This document shows, in pieces, positions 52,443 through 61,690 of a stretch of DNA of 64,000 nt. The position numbers and the translations under genes were made by a program. Below the pieces are notes generated by a model. That model was given only the letters and a program-made list of their open reading frames with translations, searched no databases and was not told the origin of the DNA. This DNA comes from CAVQBP01 sp963710745 (lineage in GTDB: Bacteria; Bacteroidota; Ignavibacteria; Ignavibacteriales; Ignavibacteriaceae): assembly GCA_963710745.1 (NCBI GenBank), contig CAVQBP010000002.1:186001-250000 (forward strand), written 5' to 3'. Position 1 is the first letter of the stretch. Every line of letters begins with the position of its first letter.

Positions 52443-52711
52443 TATGTGCCTCTTATTTATTTTTTGAAATTATTATGCCGCTCTTTGGTAAGTTCTAAAG
52501 AATACCTGCCAAAGTTATTGATCAATGGTATAATCAAGCAAGTATATTATTAAAAAATATTAAAAAGATTTGTTTTTATCCTGCATCAAACAAGACCAAA
52601 ATTTAATTGAACAGAACCGTCCGGCATGTTTTGAAATAAAAAATCTGAAATAATATTGATAAATTATTGCTCATATTGTAGTTTTGAATACTCAAAATAT
52701 TACGGGGAATT

Positions 52712-53122
52712 ATGGTACTATTTAAAGCATTAGGCGTCTGGCTTTTTCTTGCCGCACTTGCTGTCGTTAACGGAACGATTCGTACTTTTCTTATCCTTCC
52801 TGCTTTGGGAGAACAGGCAGCACATGTTACCGGAACTATAATTTTTTTGCTGATGCAGTTTATAGTCATCTATTTTTTTATTAGAAAAGGTTCTATAAAT
52901 GGGATGAATGAATTAATTTCTATCGGGTTGTTCTGGTTATTTCTTACAATTGCATTTGAATTTATTTTCGGACATTATGTAATGAATCATCCATGGGGAA
53001 AACTATTTGCTGATTATAATATTTTAAAGGGGCGGATATGGAGTCTTGTTCTTTTAAATAATATTGCTGCCCCATTAATTTGCGGCAGGTTATTATTGAA
53101 TAAAAAACCGGTGCAGGATTAA
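52712..53122 (+). CDS. Four-helix integral membrane protein, unknown
   Basis: 136 residues with four hydrophobic segments: about 5-25, 38-58 (GTIIFLLMQFIVIYFFI), 70-90 (IGLFWLFLTIAFEFIFGHYV) and 108-128. Conserved-looking polar residues lie in NGTIRTF, FEFIFGHYVM and HPWGKLFADYN. Good ribosome-binding site (ACGGGGAAT). Converges with the methyltransferase gene, 7 bases apart. I do not recognise a named family. Confidence 0.7.
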   Translation: MVLFKALGVWLFLAALAVVNGTIRTFLILPALGEQAAHVTGTIIFLLMQFIVIYFFIRKGSINGMNELISIGLFWLFLTIAFEFIFGHYVMNHPWGKLFADYNILKGRIWSLVLLNNIAAPLICGRLLLNKKPVQD

Positions 53123-53129
53123 TTTAATT

Positions 53130-53927
53130 TTAACTGCTTTTTACTGCTTCAACCTCCAGTCTTACCATTTTAATATGGATTTTCCCATTTAAATCTTTTG
53201 GATACTTTTCAATATATTTTTTAATAATCCTGCTGATAAAATTCTCTCTTTTATCTTCAGGTATTTTTGAAGTGTAAGGAAGCCATGTAGTTCTGACCCA
53301 GCCCGCAAAACCTCGCTCTCCATCATGCACCATATCTTTTTCAACAAGCTCCGCTCTTTTTAAAGTTAAACCAGACTTGGTAATTTTATCAGAATATTCA
53401 ATATCTCCGGGAAAATTATAGGGAAATTTAAAATATTTAAAATATTTGCTCCATTCTTCATCTTTTATCATTTCATCAAGAATTAAAAATGCAGCAGAAG
53501 CATTTCCTTTACCTCCAAACTGGAGTAAAATTCTTCCGCCGGGTTTAAGACTTTTATATATTCCATTTAATACTTTTGTATGATCATCAACCCAGTGTAA
53601 AGCGGCGTTTGAAAAAACCACGCTAAACTGCTCATTAAAATAAATTTCTCTCGCATCGCATACTTCAAACGAAAGATTTGAATATTCATTATCCGGGAAT
53701 TTTCTTTTTGCTAATTTTATCATTGGTTCGGAACTGTCTATCCCCGTAACATGTCCTCTTTTTACCTTTAAGGCAATTTCCGCAGTTATCCTGCCTTCAC
53801 CGCAGCCTACATCCAGTACTTCATCATCTTTTTTTAAATTTAATTTTGATATTAACTCCATTCCCCATTTCCGCTGTTCTGAGGAGAAGTTTGAATAATC
53901 ATTAGCATCCCAGTTAAATTTTTTCAT
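53130..53927 (-). CDS. Class I SAM-dependent methyltransferase
   Basis: 265 residues. Rossmann-type motifs: I in EVLDVGCGEGRITAEIALK, II around VTGIDSSEPMIKLAKRKF, IV in FSVVFSNAALHWVDDHTKVL and a post-motif RILLQFGGKGNA. The pattern (especially SNAALHWVDDH) resembles trans-aconitate methyltransferase-like enzymes, but the substrate cannot be fixed. It lies 20 bases after osmC on the same strand. Confidence 0.88.
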   Translation of the reverse strand: MKKFNWDANDYSNFSSEQRKWGMELISKLNLKKDDEVLDVGCGEGRITAEIALKVKRGHVTGIDSSEPMIKLAKRKFPDNEYSNLSFEVCDAREIYFNEQFSVVFSNAALHWVDDHTKVLNGIYKSLKPGGRILLQFGGKGNASAAFLILDEMIKDEEWSKYFKYFKFPYNFPGDIEYSDKITKSGLTLKRAELVEKDMVHDGERGFAGWVRTTWLPYTSKIPEDKRENFISRIIKKYIEKYPKDLNGKIHIKMVRLEVEAVKSS

Positions 53928-53947
53928 TTAAATTCTTACCGCAATAT

Positions 53948-54454
53948 TTAATTATTATTTACAGTAACTTTCATTGACGGTGAATTGCGGAGGGTTTGAT
54001 ATACAACGCAATACCTCTCAGTCAATTTTAAGAGATTGGCAAGCTGCTGTTCTGACGCATCAGAAGATAATTTAAAATTAAGTCTGATTTCTTTAAAACC
54101 CACAGGAGCTTCCTTTGAGACGGCAAGAGTTCCGCGAAAATCAAGGTCACCTTCCGCATAGACAGTTCCTTCTTTAACATTTATCCCGATCGCAGATGCA
54201 ACAGCATTCAAAGTAACACCGGCACAGGCAACAAGAGCCTCAAGCAAAAGATCACCGGAACAAATATGAAAGCCGTCTCCGCCTGTCGCCTGATGTAAAC
54301 CTGCATCAATAATTGCTTTTCCTGTCTCGATTTTACATGTCACTCCTTCGCCCAATTTACCGCTTGCTCTTAAAGTGATCAAAGCTGATTCAGGATCTTC
54401 CCTATACTGCTCCTTTAATGGGGCCTGAATTAAACGCAATTCTTCAGATTTCAT
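53948..54454 (-). CDS. OsmC family peroxiredoxin-like protein
   Basis: About 168 residues. ATG 54454 is chosen, with GAGGTG 4 bases upstream; a GTG at 54460 is the other option. The OsmC fold is shown by LLLEALVACAGVTLNAVASA with one reactive-type Cys and by LTERYCVVYQTLRNSP with the second. Family members reduce organic hydroperoxides using these two cysteines. The GGDGFHICSGDLLLEAL loop is typical of the YhfA-like branch. It is in a probable operon with the methyltransferase. Confidence 0.88.
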   Translation of the reverse strand: MKSEELRLIQAPLKEQYREDPESALITLRASGKLGEGVTCKIETGKAIIDAGLHQATGGDGFHICSGDLLLEALVACAGVTLNAVASAIGINVKEGTVYAEGDLDFRGTLAVSKEAPVGFKEIRLNFKLSSDASEQQLANLLKLTERYCVVYQTLRNSPSMKVTVNNN

Positions 54455-54868
54455 ATTCACCTCAATCCTATAGGTTTAATCACAATTAAATTGATTTATT
54501 CAAAATAAAATGATATTAAAATTACCTGGGAAACTGCCCGAAAAAGGAACAGGACAAGCATAAACTTATAAAATTTATGAATTTTAATTTTAATAACAAA
54601 GTAGACTTCGGAGTATTTCAATAATCCAAATTAAATTAAAATTAGTGAAAGAATATTTATAATGAACTTGAAGAACTTTCTAATTAACTTCGAATTTTTT
54701 AATCTGTATTTAATTGTATAAAACCAATGATTGTTTTTTTAGTTAATTCATATAAATGATTTTAATACACATATGTTAATGTAATGCGACTTCTTTTATT
54801 TATTTGTAAATTAGCATGGAATTAATGTTTTCTATTTAATCCCTATATATAAAATTAAAAATACTTAA
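54455..54868. other. Divergent intergenic region before polA
   Basis: About 410 AT-rich bases between the divergent OsmC and polA genes. Promoters for both are expected here. I see no gene, strong inverted repeat or RNA element. Confidence 0.4.
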
Positions 54869-57634
54869 ATGAGCAAAAAGTTTGTTATTATTGATGCAAT
54901 GGCGCTTGCCTATAAAGCATATTTTGTATTTATAAACCGTCCCTTAATAACCTCAAAAGGTGAGCCTACATCAGCAGTTTACGGCTTCTTAAATCAATTA
55001 TTAAAAATACTTGAAGATACTAAACCGGATTACCTTGCTGTTGCGTTTGATTCACACGGCAAAACTTTCAGACATGAACAATTTGAGGGTTATAAAGCTT
55101 CACGTTCGGTCATGCCGGATGATATGAAACCGCAGATAGAAACAATAAAAGATATTATTGAAGCTCTCAATATTCCTATTTATATACTCCCCAAATATGA
55201 AGCGGATGATATTATCGGTACTGCCGTTTGCATGGCTGAAGAGCATGGGCTGGAATCTTATGTAATTACACCGGATAAAGATTTTAACCAGCTTGTAACT
55301 GATAAAGTAAAATTGGTAAGACCCGGAAAGACTGCTGAAGAAATAGTTACTTATGATGTTGAAAAAGTTAAAGAAGAATTTGGCTTTGAACCGAAACAGA
55401 TGATTGATTATCTTGCTTTGATTGGAGATAAATCGGATGATATTCCGGGAATTGCCGGCATTGGTCCTAAAACTGCAATTCCGCTCATTCAGCAATTTGG
55501 TTCGATTGAAGGAATTTATGAACATATAGATGAAATCCCTAAACCAGCTTTAAAAAATAAATTGGCAGCCGGTAAAAAAGATGCAGTCCTTTCCAAGCTT
55601 CTTGCAACTATAAATTGTGAAGTTCCTATTGAATTTGATTTTGAAGCTGCAAAACTAAAAAAACCGGATTTTGATAAGCTGCGCGATCTTTTCCTGAGAC
55701 TGGAATTTAAAAACCAATACAGCAGACTTTTAACTATATACGGCATGTGGAGTAAACAGGAAAGTATAGAAGAAGAAAGCACTGATGAAGTTTCAACTTA
55801 TAATGAAAAGCAAGTAAATTATAAATTAGTTACAACTGTTAAAGATGCAGAAGAGTTAGCAGAAAAACTGAGCAAAGAATCTCTATTTGTTTTTGATACC
55901 GAGACAAATGATTTGAATAATTTCAAATTAAATATTGCCGGTGCTTCTTTCTCTGTAAAAGAAAATGAAGGTTATTATGTAGCTATAAATCCATATACGG
56001 ATGAAGGCGGGCAATTCAAAAAGGATTTAAAGGACAGGCTTCCAATAAATGATTTTGTAAAAATATTTAAACCTGTTTTTGAAAATAAAGGAATTAAAAA
56101 AGTCTGCCAGAACGGAAAATTTGATATAGCTGTGCTCCGGAATTTCGGCATAGATCTTAAGAATTTTTATTTCGATACAATGCTTGCCAGCTACTGCATT
56201 GATCCCGATCAAAAACATGGAATGGATGAACTTTCTCAGAAATACCTTAATTATAAACCAATCCCGATTTCCGATTTAATCGGTGAGAAAAAAGATCCTT
56301 CAAAAATATTCGATGTTGATCTTAATGCTGTTTCAAATTATGCATGCGAAGATGCAGATATTACTTTCCGGTTATATAATAAACTGAAAAAAGAACTGGA
56401 GCAGGAAAATCTGACTAAACTGGCTTATGAGGTTGAATTCCCTCTTGTTCCTGTACTTGAAGATATGGAAAGAGAAGGCATTAAGATAGATGTAGAAGCG
56501 TTAAATACATTAAGCAGAGATCTTCAAATTGCAATGGACAATTATACCAGGCTGATTTATGAATGCAGTAATGAAGAATTTAATATTAATTCTCCGAAAC
56601 AACTTCAGGAGATTCTTTTTAACAAACTTGGTCTAAGGAGAGGGAAAAAAACCAAGACAGGATTTTCAACCGACGCCAGAGCACTGGAAAGCATCAGAGG
56701 TGAACATGAAGTAGTCGGGATGATCCTGGATTTCAGACAGGTTTCCAAATTAAAATCAACATATACCGATGCTCTTCCCAATCTTATAGAACCGAAAACC
56801 GGGAGAATTCATACTGATTTTAATCAGACTGTTGCATCTACAGGAAGATTATCCAGTAATAATCCCAATCTTCAGAATATTCCCATAAGAACAGATTTAG
56901 GGAAAGAAATCAGGAAAGCATTTGTGCCGCGTAATAAAGACTACGTAATCATGAGCGCTGATTACAGCCAGATTGAATTAAGAATTATGGCAAGCATTTC
57001 AGGTGATCCCGGTTTGACAAAAGCATTCAAAAATAAAGAGGATATTCACAGAAGCACAGCAGCTTTAGTGTTTATGGTCGAACCTGAAGATGTAACACCC
57101 GATATGAGAAGGAAAGCTAAAGAAGTGAACTTCGGAATTCTTTATGGCATCGGGCCTTTCGGTTTAAAAACCAGGCTTGGAGTATCACAGACTCATGCTA
57201 AAGAAATTATAGATACTTATTTCAATTCTTTTAAAAATGTTAAACATTTTATGGAGGAATCAGTTCTGATGGCAAAAGAAAAAGGATTCGCGGAAACCCT
57301 AATGGGCAGAAGAAGATTTTTGCGAAACATAAACAGCAGCAATCGTGTTGTCAGACAATTTGAAGAACGGGTTGCCATTAACATGAGAGTCCAGGGTTCC
57401 GCTGCAGATATGATTAAGCTGGCCATGATAAATATTTTTAATGAATTGAAAAAAAGGAAGACAAAAACCAAAATGGTTCTGCAGGTCCATGATGAGCTTG
57501 TGTTCGATGCACATAAAGACGAAGTAGATGAGTTAAGACATTTAATCAGGGAATTAATGGCAGATGCATTACCTTTGAACGTCCCTGTAGATGTCGATAC
57601 GGGTGTCGGCGATAACTGGCTGGATGCACACTAG
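54869..57634 (+). CDS. polA: DNA polymerase I
   Basis: 921 residues, three functional parts. The 5'-3' exonuclease (1-290) shows DYLAVAFDSHGKTFRHEQFE, KYEADDIIGTAVCMA and GDKSDDIPGIAGIGPKTA. The 3'-5' proofreading domain keeps acidic residues in FVFDTETNDLN, CQNGKFDIAVLRNF and YACEDADITFRLY, so it looks active. The polymerase has motif A SADYSQIELRIMASISGDPG, motif B RRKAKEVNFGILYGIGPFGL and motif C VLQVHDELVFD. It fills gaps in repair and removes RNA primers. Single gene, 36 bases before a glycosyltransferase. Confidence 0.98.
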   Translation: MSKKFVIIDAMALAYKAYFVFINRPLITSKGEPTSAVYGFLNQLLKILEDTKPDYLAVAFDSHGKTFRHEQFEGYKASRSVMPDDMKPQIETIKDIIEALNIPIYILPKYEADDIIGTAVCMAEEHGLESYVITPDKDFNQLVTDKVKLVRPGKTAEEIVTYDVEKVKEEFGFEPKQMIDYLALIGDKSDDIPGIAGIGPKTAIPLIQQFGSIEGIYEHIDEIPKPALKNKLAAGKKDAVLSKLLATINCEVPIEFDFEAAKLKKPDFDKLRDLFLRLEFKNQYSRLLTIYGMWSKQESIEEESTDEVSTYNEKQVNYKLVTTVKDAEELAEKLSKESLFVFDTETNDLNNFKLNIAGASFSVKENEGYYVAINPYTDEGGQFKKDLKDRLPINDFVKIFKPVFENKGIKKVCQNGKFDIAVLRNFGIDLKNFYFDTMLASYCIDPDQKHGMDELSQKYLNYKPIPISDLIGEKKDPSKIFDVDLNAVSNYACEDADITFRLYNKLKKELEQENLTKLAYEVEFPLVPVLEDMEREGIKIDVEALNTLSRDLQIAMDNYTRLIYECSNEEFNINSPKQLQEILFNKLGLRRGKKTKTGFSTDARALESIRGEHEVVGMILDFRQVSKLKSTYTDALPNLIEPKTGRIHTDFNQTVASTGRLSSNNPNLQNIPIRTDLGKEIRKAFVPRNKDYVIMSADYSQIELRIMASISGDPGLTKAFKNKEDIHRSTAALVFMVEPEDVTPDMRRKAKEVNFGILYGIGPFGLKTRLGVSQTHAKEIIDTYFNSFKNVKHFMEESVLMAKEKGFAETLMGRRRFLRNINSSNRVVRQFEERVAINMRVQGSAADMIKLAMINIFNELKKRKTKTKMVLQVHDELVFDAHKDEVDELRHLIRELMADALPLNVPVDVDTGVGDNWLDAH

Positions 57635-57670
57635 AATAATTGCGGGTACGGATTGCGGATTGAGACAAAA

Positions 57671-58687
57671 ATGATAAATAATGTAAATAAAATCCTTTGT
57701 ATTAAGCCGCGCGGTATCGGGGATATTGTCCTTTCTACAATTGTTCTTGATAACCTGAAAGCCCGCTTCCCTTCTGCAAAGATCGATTATCTCACGGAAC
57801 ATTTTGCAAAATCTGCCGTAGAAAATAATCCGCTGGTAAATAAAGTAATTACAATTGATAAAAAAGAATTCCCGCTGAAAGCCGCTTTAAAAATCCGCAA
57901 AGAAAAATACGACATGATTCTGGATCTATGGTCAAATCCAAGAAGTGCGCAGATTACTTTTTTATCAGGAGTAAAATACAGAGTTGGCTTCGCATACCGC
58001 GGAAGAAAATATGCATATAATATTCTTGCTACATCAGACAAAGGAGAACATCATTCTGCAGAACATAACCTTGAATTACTTAAAGTTATCAATGTTCCTG
58101 TAATTTCAAAGAAGATTCATTATCATGTTAATGAAAATGAGAACAATGCCGCAAAAGATTTTATTGCAGAAAATATCAATCCCGCCAAGACAATTATAGG
58201 CATAATACCATCCGGCGGATGGCCGTCAAAGAGATGCGATGCATCGAAGTGGGTTGAAATAGGACGGGCTGTAACAGAAAAATATGAGGCAGGAATATTA
58301 ATAATCTGGGGACCCGGTGATGAGAATGATTCAAGTTATATAAAAGAAAATTTACCCGGTTCTGTATTAGCTCCAAAAACAACCGTATCAGAGATGAGCG
58401 GCTATATAAAAAACTGCAGCATAATTTTAGCAAATGATTCCGGACCAATGCATATTGCGGCAGCATTAAATATTCCTACATTGGGAATCTTTGGTCCGAC
58501 TAATCCGAAAGCACACGGGCCTTATTCTGAAAATTCTGATTATGTTATAAAAGAAGATCTGTTTTGTATTATCTGCAATTTATTGGAATGCCCTTATCAT
58601 CATGAATGCATGCTGCAGCTTCCCGTTGATGCTGTACTGAATAAAATAGAGAAAATCGGAATTAATATTTTAGTTAAAAATGAATAG
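57671..58687 (+). CDS. Glycosyltransferase family 9 (heptosyltransferase-like)
   Basis: About 338 residues from ATG 57671; the frame opens at a TTG (57653), but the ATG places CIKPRGIGDIVLSTIVL at the usual distance. Two Rossmann halves: DYLTEHFAKSAVENNP and GIIPSGGWPSKRC in the first, and NDSGPMHIAAALNIPTLGIF with GPTNPKAHGPY in the second, are the GT-B family 9 pattern. The C-terminus has CIICNLLECPYHHECM, the Cys cluster of WaaF-type enzymes. It probably adds a heptose-like sugar to a lipopolysaccharide core. Confidence 0.9.
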   Translation: MINNVNKILCIKPRGIGDIVLSTIVLDNLKARFPSAKIDYLTEHFAKSAVENNPLVNKVITIDKKEFPLKAALKIRKEKYDMILDLWSNPRSAQITFLSGVKYRVGFAYRGRKYAYNILATSDKGEHHSAEHNLELLKVINVPVISKKIHYHVNENENNAAKDFIAENINPAKTIIGIIPSGGWPSKRCDASKWVEIGRAVTEKYEAGILIIWGPGDENDSSYIKENLPGSVLAPKTTVSEMSGYIKNCSIILANDSGPMHIAAALNIPTLGIFGPTNPKAHGPYSENSDYVIKEDLFCIICNLLECPYHHECMLQLPVDAVLNKIEKIGINILVKNE

Positions 58688-58931
58688 AGTAATATTCAAA
58701 GTTTCAATTACGATTTTTGCAGTCCTTGTTATCAGTATCCCCCTGACTTTTATATTCAACATAATATTAAATCCTTTCTGGTTATGGTTTGAAGATACTT
58801 TCGGCATTGAAGCTTCGGGACATTCCGGTCCAGCAGATTGGACTTTTGGTATTAGTTACTTCTTTTTTATTGTTATATTTATTCTTGTATATTGGTTTAA
58901 ATTTAAGAACAAATCCAAAAAACAAATATGA
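58680..58931 (+). CDS. Small two-helix membrane protein, unknown
   Basis: 83 residues with two hydrophobic segments (about 4-30 and 56-76) around a short loop, FEDTFGIEASGHSGPADW, and a basic tail (KFKNKSKKQI). The ATG overlaps the glycosyltransferase end by 8 bases, and its own stop overlaps the next gene by 4 bases, so it is translated in a coupled series. No family recognised. Confidence 0.7.
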   Translation: MNRVIFKVSITIFAVLVISIPLTFIFNIILNPFWLWFEDTFGIEASGHSGPADWTFGISYFFFIVIFILVYWFKFKNKSKKQI

Positions 58932-59287
58932 AAAGAAAATACTATATCACTTTTCTTTTGCTGTTAGTTTTTACATTCCAAGTATCGAATACAAGCCTTT
59001 CATTAAATAAACCAGCCGATATGAGTACACATAACCATGAAAATGAATATCAGGCTGATGATTCGGTGAATGTCAGCTTTGGATTTGCAGATAGTTCGGG
59101 GCAAAATCTGCTGGCATCTGAAATTAACCAGCTTACTAAGGACTCTTACTATGTTGTAATATCTTCCGGGAAAATTTTCAAACTGGATTTTATAGAAGAA
59201 CGCGAGGAAAAGGAAGAAAGCACCGACAGACAAACAACTGGCAATTTTAATAATTCAGGAGGATTTCTTTTAAATCCCTTTATATAA
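58928..59287 (+). CDS. Secreted hypothetical protein, N-terminal part of a split gene
   Basis: 119 residues. A signal peptide (about 1-26: MKRKYYITFLLLLVFTFQVS) is followed by an acidic region (STHNHENEYQADDSVNVSFG), a strand-like part DSYYVVISSGKIFKLDFIEE and an acidic/Asn-rich tail. The stop at 59285-59287 lies just after a frame change: the next frame carries on with protein-like sequence to 59784. The combined product would be about 285 residues. The family is not known. Confidence 0.7.
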   Translation: MKRKYYITFLLLLVFTFQVSNTSLSLNKPADMSTHNHENEYQADDSVNVSFGFADSSGQNLLASEINQLTKDSYYVVISSGKIFKLDFIEEREEKEESTDRQTTGNFNNSGGFLLNPFI

Positions 59288-59784
59288 AACTTAATCCAGG
59301 TAGAACATACCTTATTGCCAATTCAGATTATCTTATACGTCATTCGCGGTTATCAATTGAACCTGTTTATTATACTCCTTTAAATTCAGAGCAGACGGAG
59401 CAAATTGAAAACGCTGAAGGGAAAGAGATAAAATCAAGCTGGCAAATAGGTAAAACGGATGATGGAATAATTCTCGCTTTGGTTTTATTTCATCCAGATA
59501 AAGATACGGTTCTGGCCGGTCTTATTTTATTAAAAAACGGACTGCCTGTTTTTGAAGACTATCCCGGTAATTTAAATAATGAAAATTCTGTCTGGAGAGC
59601 AGATGACAACGGAGAATTTGACTCGCAGTCAATAAATGTTATTGCTTTATTTCATTCACCTGAAGGATATGAAATTGCCAGAACCTGGGCAGGCGAAGAA
59701 GGCGAAAATTCGGTATTCCTTGTTCAGACAGGAAATGTTTTTAAACCTGTTAAAAAATATTACAGATATTGGGCGGCGGAGTGA
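59254..59784 (+). CDS. C-terminal part of the split secreted protein
   Basis: The frame is open from 59254 to the stop at 59782-59784 and codes for convincing protein from about 59278 (SLYIKLNPGRTYLIANSDYL) through IGKTDDGIILALVLFHPDKD to VFKPVKKYYRYWAAE. There is no normal start: the first usable codon is a TTG at 59479, which would discard clearly protein-like sequence. It is joined best to the preceding ORF by a -1 shift near T_TTA_AAT at 59269-59275. It is therefore a broken gene, a frameshifted product or an assembly artefact. Confidence 0.6.
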   Translation, partial: FRRISFKSLYIKLNPGRTYLIANSDYLIRHSRLSIEPVYYTPLNSEQTEQIENAEGKEIKSSWQIGKTDDGIILALVLFHPDKDTVLAGLILLKNGLPVFEDYPGNLNNENSVWRADDNGEFDSQSINVIALFHSPEGYEIARTWAGEEGENSVFLVQTGNVFKPVKKYYRYWAAE

Positions 59785-60050
59785 AAAATAGCTTTGGATT
59801 TCTTAAATGTTAAAATAACTTAATATTCTCTCTATTCCTTAACTATATGTTTATTTTTTTTCTAATTAATTAAGTGTTTTCCTATAACTATAAAAATTTA
59901 TAATTAGACATAATCAATTTCCCTTAATTATAAAAAATTATAATTAAAGTTAAATTAGTTTGTTGTTAGACTTTGATTTTGTGAACTCTGACTTTCTGAC
60001 TTCTGATCTCTGATTTCCCCTGATACCGGCATCCTTTATGACGCATCATT
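59785..60050. other. Convergent intergenic region with AT palindromes
   Basis: The gap between convergent genes contains TTAATTATAA-AAAA-TTATAATTAA (59924-59947), a perfect 10-bp inverted repeat, and a similar imperfect copy at 59885-59905. They could end transcripts from both sides. No gene seen. Confidence 0.4.
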
Positions 60051-61505
60051 TTATCCTTTAATAACGCCAACCGGCTTCAGCTTTGCAACTTTCTTTGTAA
60101 TCCCTTCTTCATGCATAACATTTACAACATCGGAAACATCTTTATATGCTCCCGGCATTTCTTCTGCAATAGTTTTGTAGCCCTTTGCCTGGACTATTAC
60201 TCCCTGCTTTTTCAACTCTTCAACAAGGTTCCTTCCTTTTGCTTCTTTCATTGCTTTGTGCCTGCTTAGATTCCTGCCGGCACCATGGCAAGAACTGCCG
60301 AATGTTTCTTCCATTGCTTTATCTGTTCCGGCAGCAATAAAAGAATACCTCCCCATATCACCGGGAATTAAAACAGGCTGACCAACTTCTCTATATTTTA
60401 TGGGAATCATACTGCTCCCCGGCGGAAAAGCTCTTGTTGCCCCCTTACGGTGTACGCATACTTTTTTCATCTTACCATTAATATTATGCTCTTCAATTTT
60501 CGCAATGTTATGGCAGACATCATAAACCAGTTTGAAGCCTAGTTCGGATTCAGTCATTTTAAAGGTATCCATAAAGCTTTTCTTTGCATGATGCATAATT
60601 ACCTGCCGGTTATTCCATGCAAAGTTTGCAGCAGCCTGCATTGCTGATAAATATTCTTTTCCTTCTCTGGAATTTACAGGAGCACAAGCCAGCTGCTTAT
60701 CGGGTAATGAATAATCATACTTTATGCTTCCTTTTACAAGAAGCTTTAAATAATCATCACAAACCTGATATCCAAGACCCCTGGAACCCGTATGAATTAA
60801 AACCACTATCTGCCCCTCAAATAATCCAAAGACATCTGCAATTTTCTGGTCATACACCTCATCAACAAGATCGATTTCCAGGAAATGATTCCCGGAACCA
60901 AGTGTTCCCAGTTGGTCTAATCCCCTTTCAATGGCTCTTTCACTCACACTATCTGAATCAGCGTTTTTTAATGTGCCGCTTTCTTCGGTAAATTCCACGT
61001 CGGAGGGATTTCCAAAATCATGTTCCAAAGCCCATGCTGAACCCTGCATCAGAACCTTTTTCATATCTTTTGAAGAAAGCGTTTTTATTGCACCGCTTGC
61101 TCCGACTCCCGTAGGAATATTGTTGAATAAATTATTTATGAAACTTCCGATTTTTTTTTCAACGGATTTATACTCTAATGAAGTTACAGCAAGCCTTACT
61201 CCACAGTTTATATCATAACCGACACCGCCCGGAGATATTACTCCCTCTTCAATATCCGTAGCTGCTATACCTCCAATCGGAAAGCCATATCCCCAATGGA
61301 TATCAGGCATAGCAAGGCTGTATTTCTGAATTCCAGGAAGATATGCAACATTAATAACCTGCTTCAATGCTTCATCACTGGCTAAATCTCTTTCGATCAT
61401 TTTTTGTGAGATATAAATCCTGCCGGGTACATTCATTCCTCCTGACTTTGGAATTTCCCAAAGATTTTCACGTATTTTATTTAATTCAATTCCATTAATT
61501 ATCAT
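60051..61505 (-). CDS. rtcB: RNA-splicing ligase RtcB
   Basis: 484 residues, the common bacterial/archaeal length. Ligates 2',3'-cyclic phosphate (or 3'-phosphate) RNA ends to 5'-OH ends with GTP and Mn. Motifs: GGVGYDINCGVRLA (metal ligands), LGSGNHFLEIDLV, IHTGSRGLGYQVCDDYL, DVCHNIAKIEEH, VHRKGATRAFPPGS and SSCHGAGRNLSRHKA, which carries the His that takes GMP. All are intact. The archease gene 185 bases upstream on the same strand is its known activator, so the two form an RNA repair operon. Confidence 0.97.
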   Translation of the reverse strand: MIINGIELNKIRENLWEIPKSGGMNVPGRIYISQKMIERDLASDEALKQVINVAYLPGIQKYSLAMPDIHWGYGFPIGGIAATDIEEGVISPGGVGYDINCGVRLAVTSLEYKSVEKKIGSFINNLFNNIPTGVGASGAIKTLSSKDMKKVLMQGSAWALEHDFGNPSDVEFTEESGTLKNADSDSVSERAIERGLDQLGTLGSGNHFLEIDLVDEVYDQKIADVFGLFEGQIVVLIHTGSRGLGYQVCDDYLKLLVKGSIKYDYSLPDKQLACAPVNSREGKEYLSAMQAAANFAWNNRQVIMHHAKKSFMDTFKMTESELGFKLVYDVCHNIAKIEEHNINGKMKKVCVHRKGATRAFPPGSSMIPIKYREVGQPVLIPGDMGRYSFIAAGTDKAMEETFGSSCHGAGRNLSRHKAMKEAKGRNLVEELKKQGVIVQAKGYKTIAEEMPGAYKDVSDVVNVMHEEGITKKVAKLKPVGVIKG

Positions 61506-61690
61506 ATCAAATTCCGCTATCGTTCTTGAATCCTGCCACGTTATTTTGCAATATATTCTTTAGAAAAACTTTCAGCTTTATTCTTTTATAATTGTAATTA
61601 CTTTTGAATAATTTTTCTGAACAGCTGTTATTGAATTTACTCTTGCTGATGAACTTGAACTGACTTTTGAACTTAAACTTGAACTTACAT
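61506..61690. repeat. AAGTTCA-rich simple repeat between archease and rtcB
   Basis: Forward 61640-61690 contains several near-copies of TGAACTT (on the minus strand, AAGTTCA), for example TTTTGAACTTAAACTTGAAC. A frame across it gives only Lys/Phe repeats and is not a gene. A similar GGTTCAGGTA doublet lies at 62200-62222. Confidence 0.5.

Noticed and set aside
52443..52600. Sigma-54 promoter before glnB-amtB
   Set aside because: A TGGCA-like stretch exists on the minus strand, but there is no GC or GA at the needed 10-base spacing.
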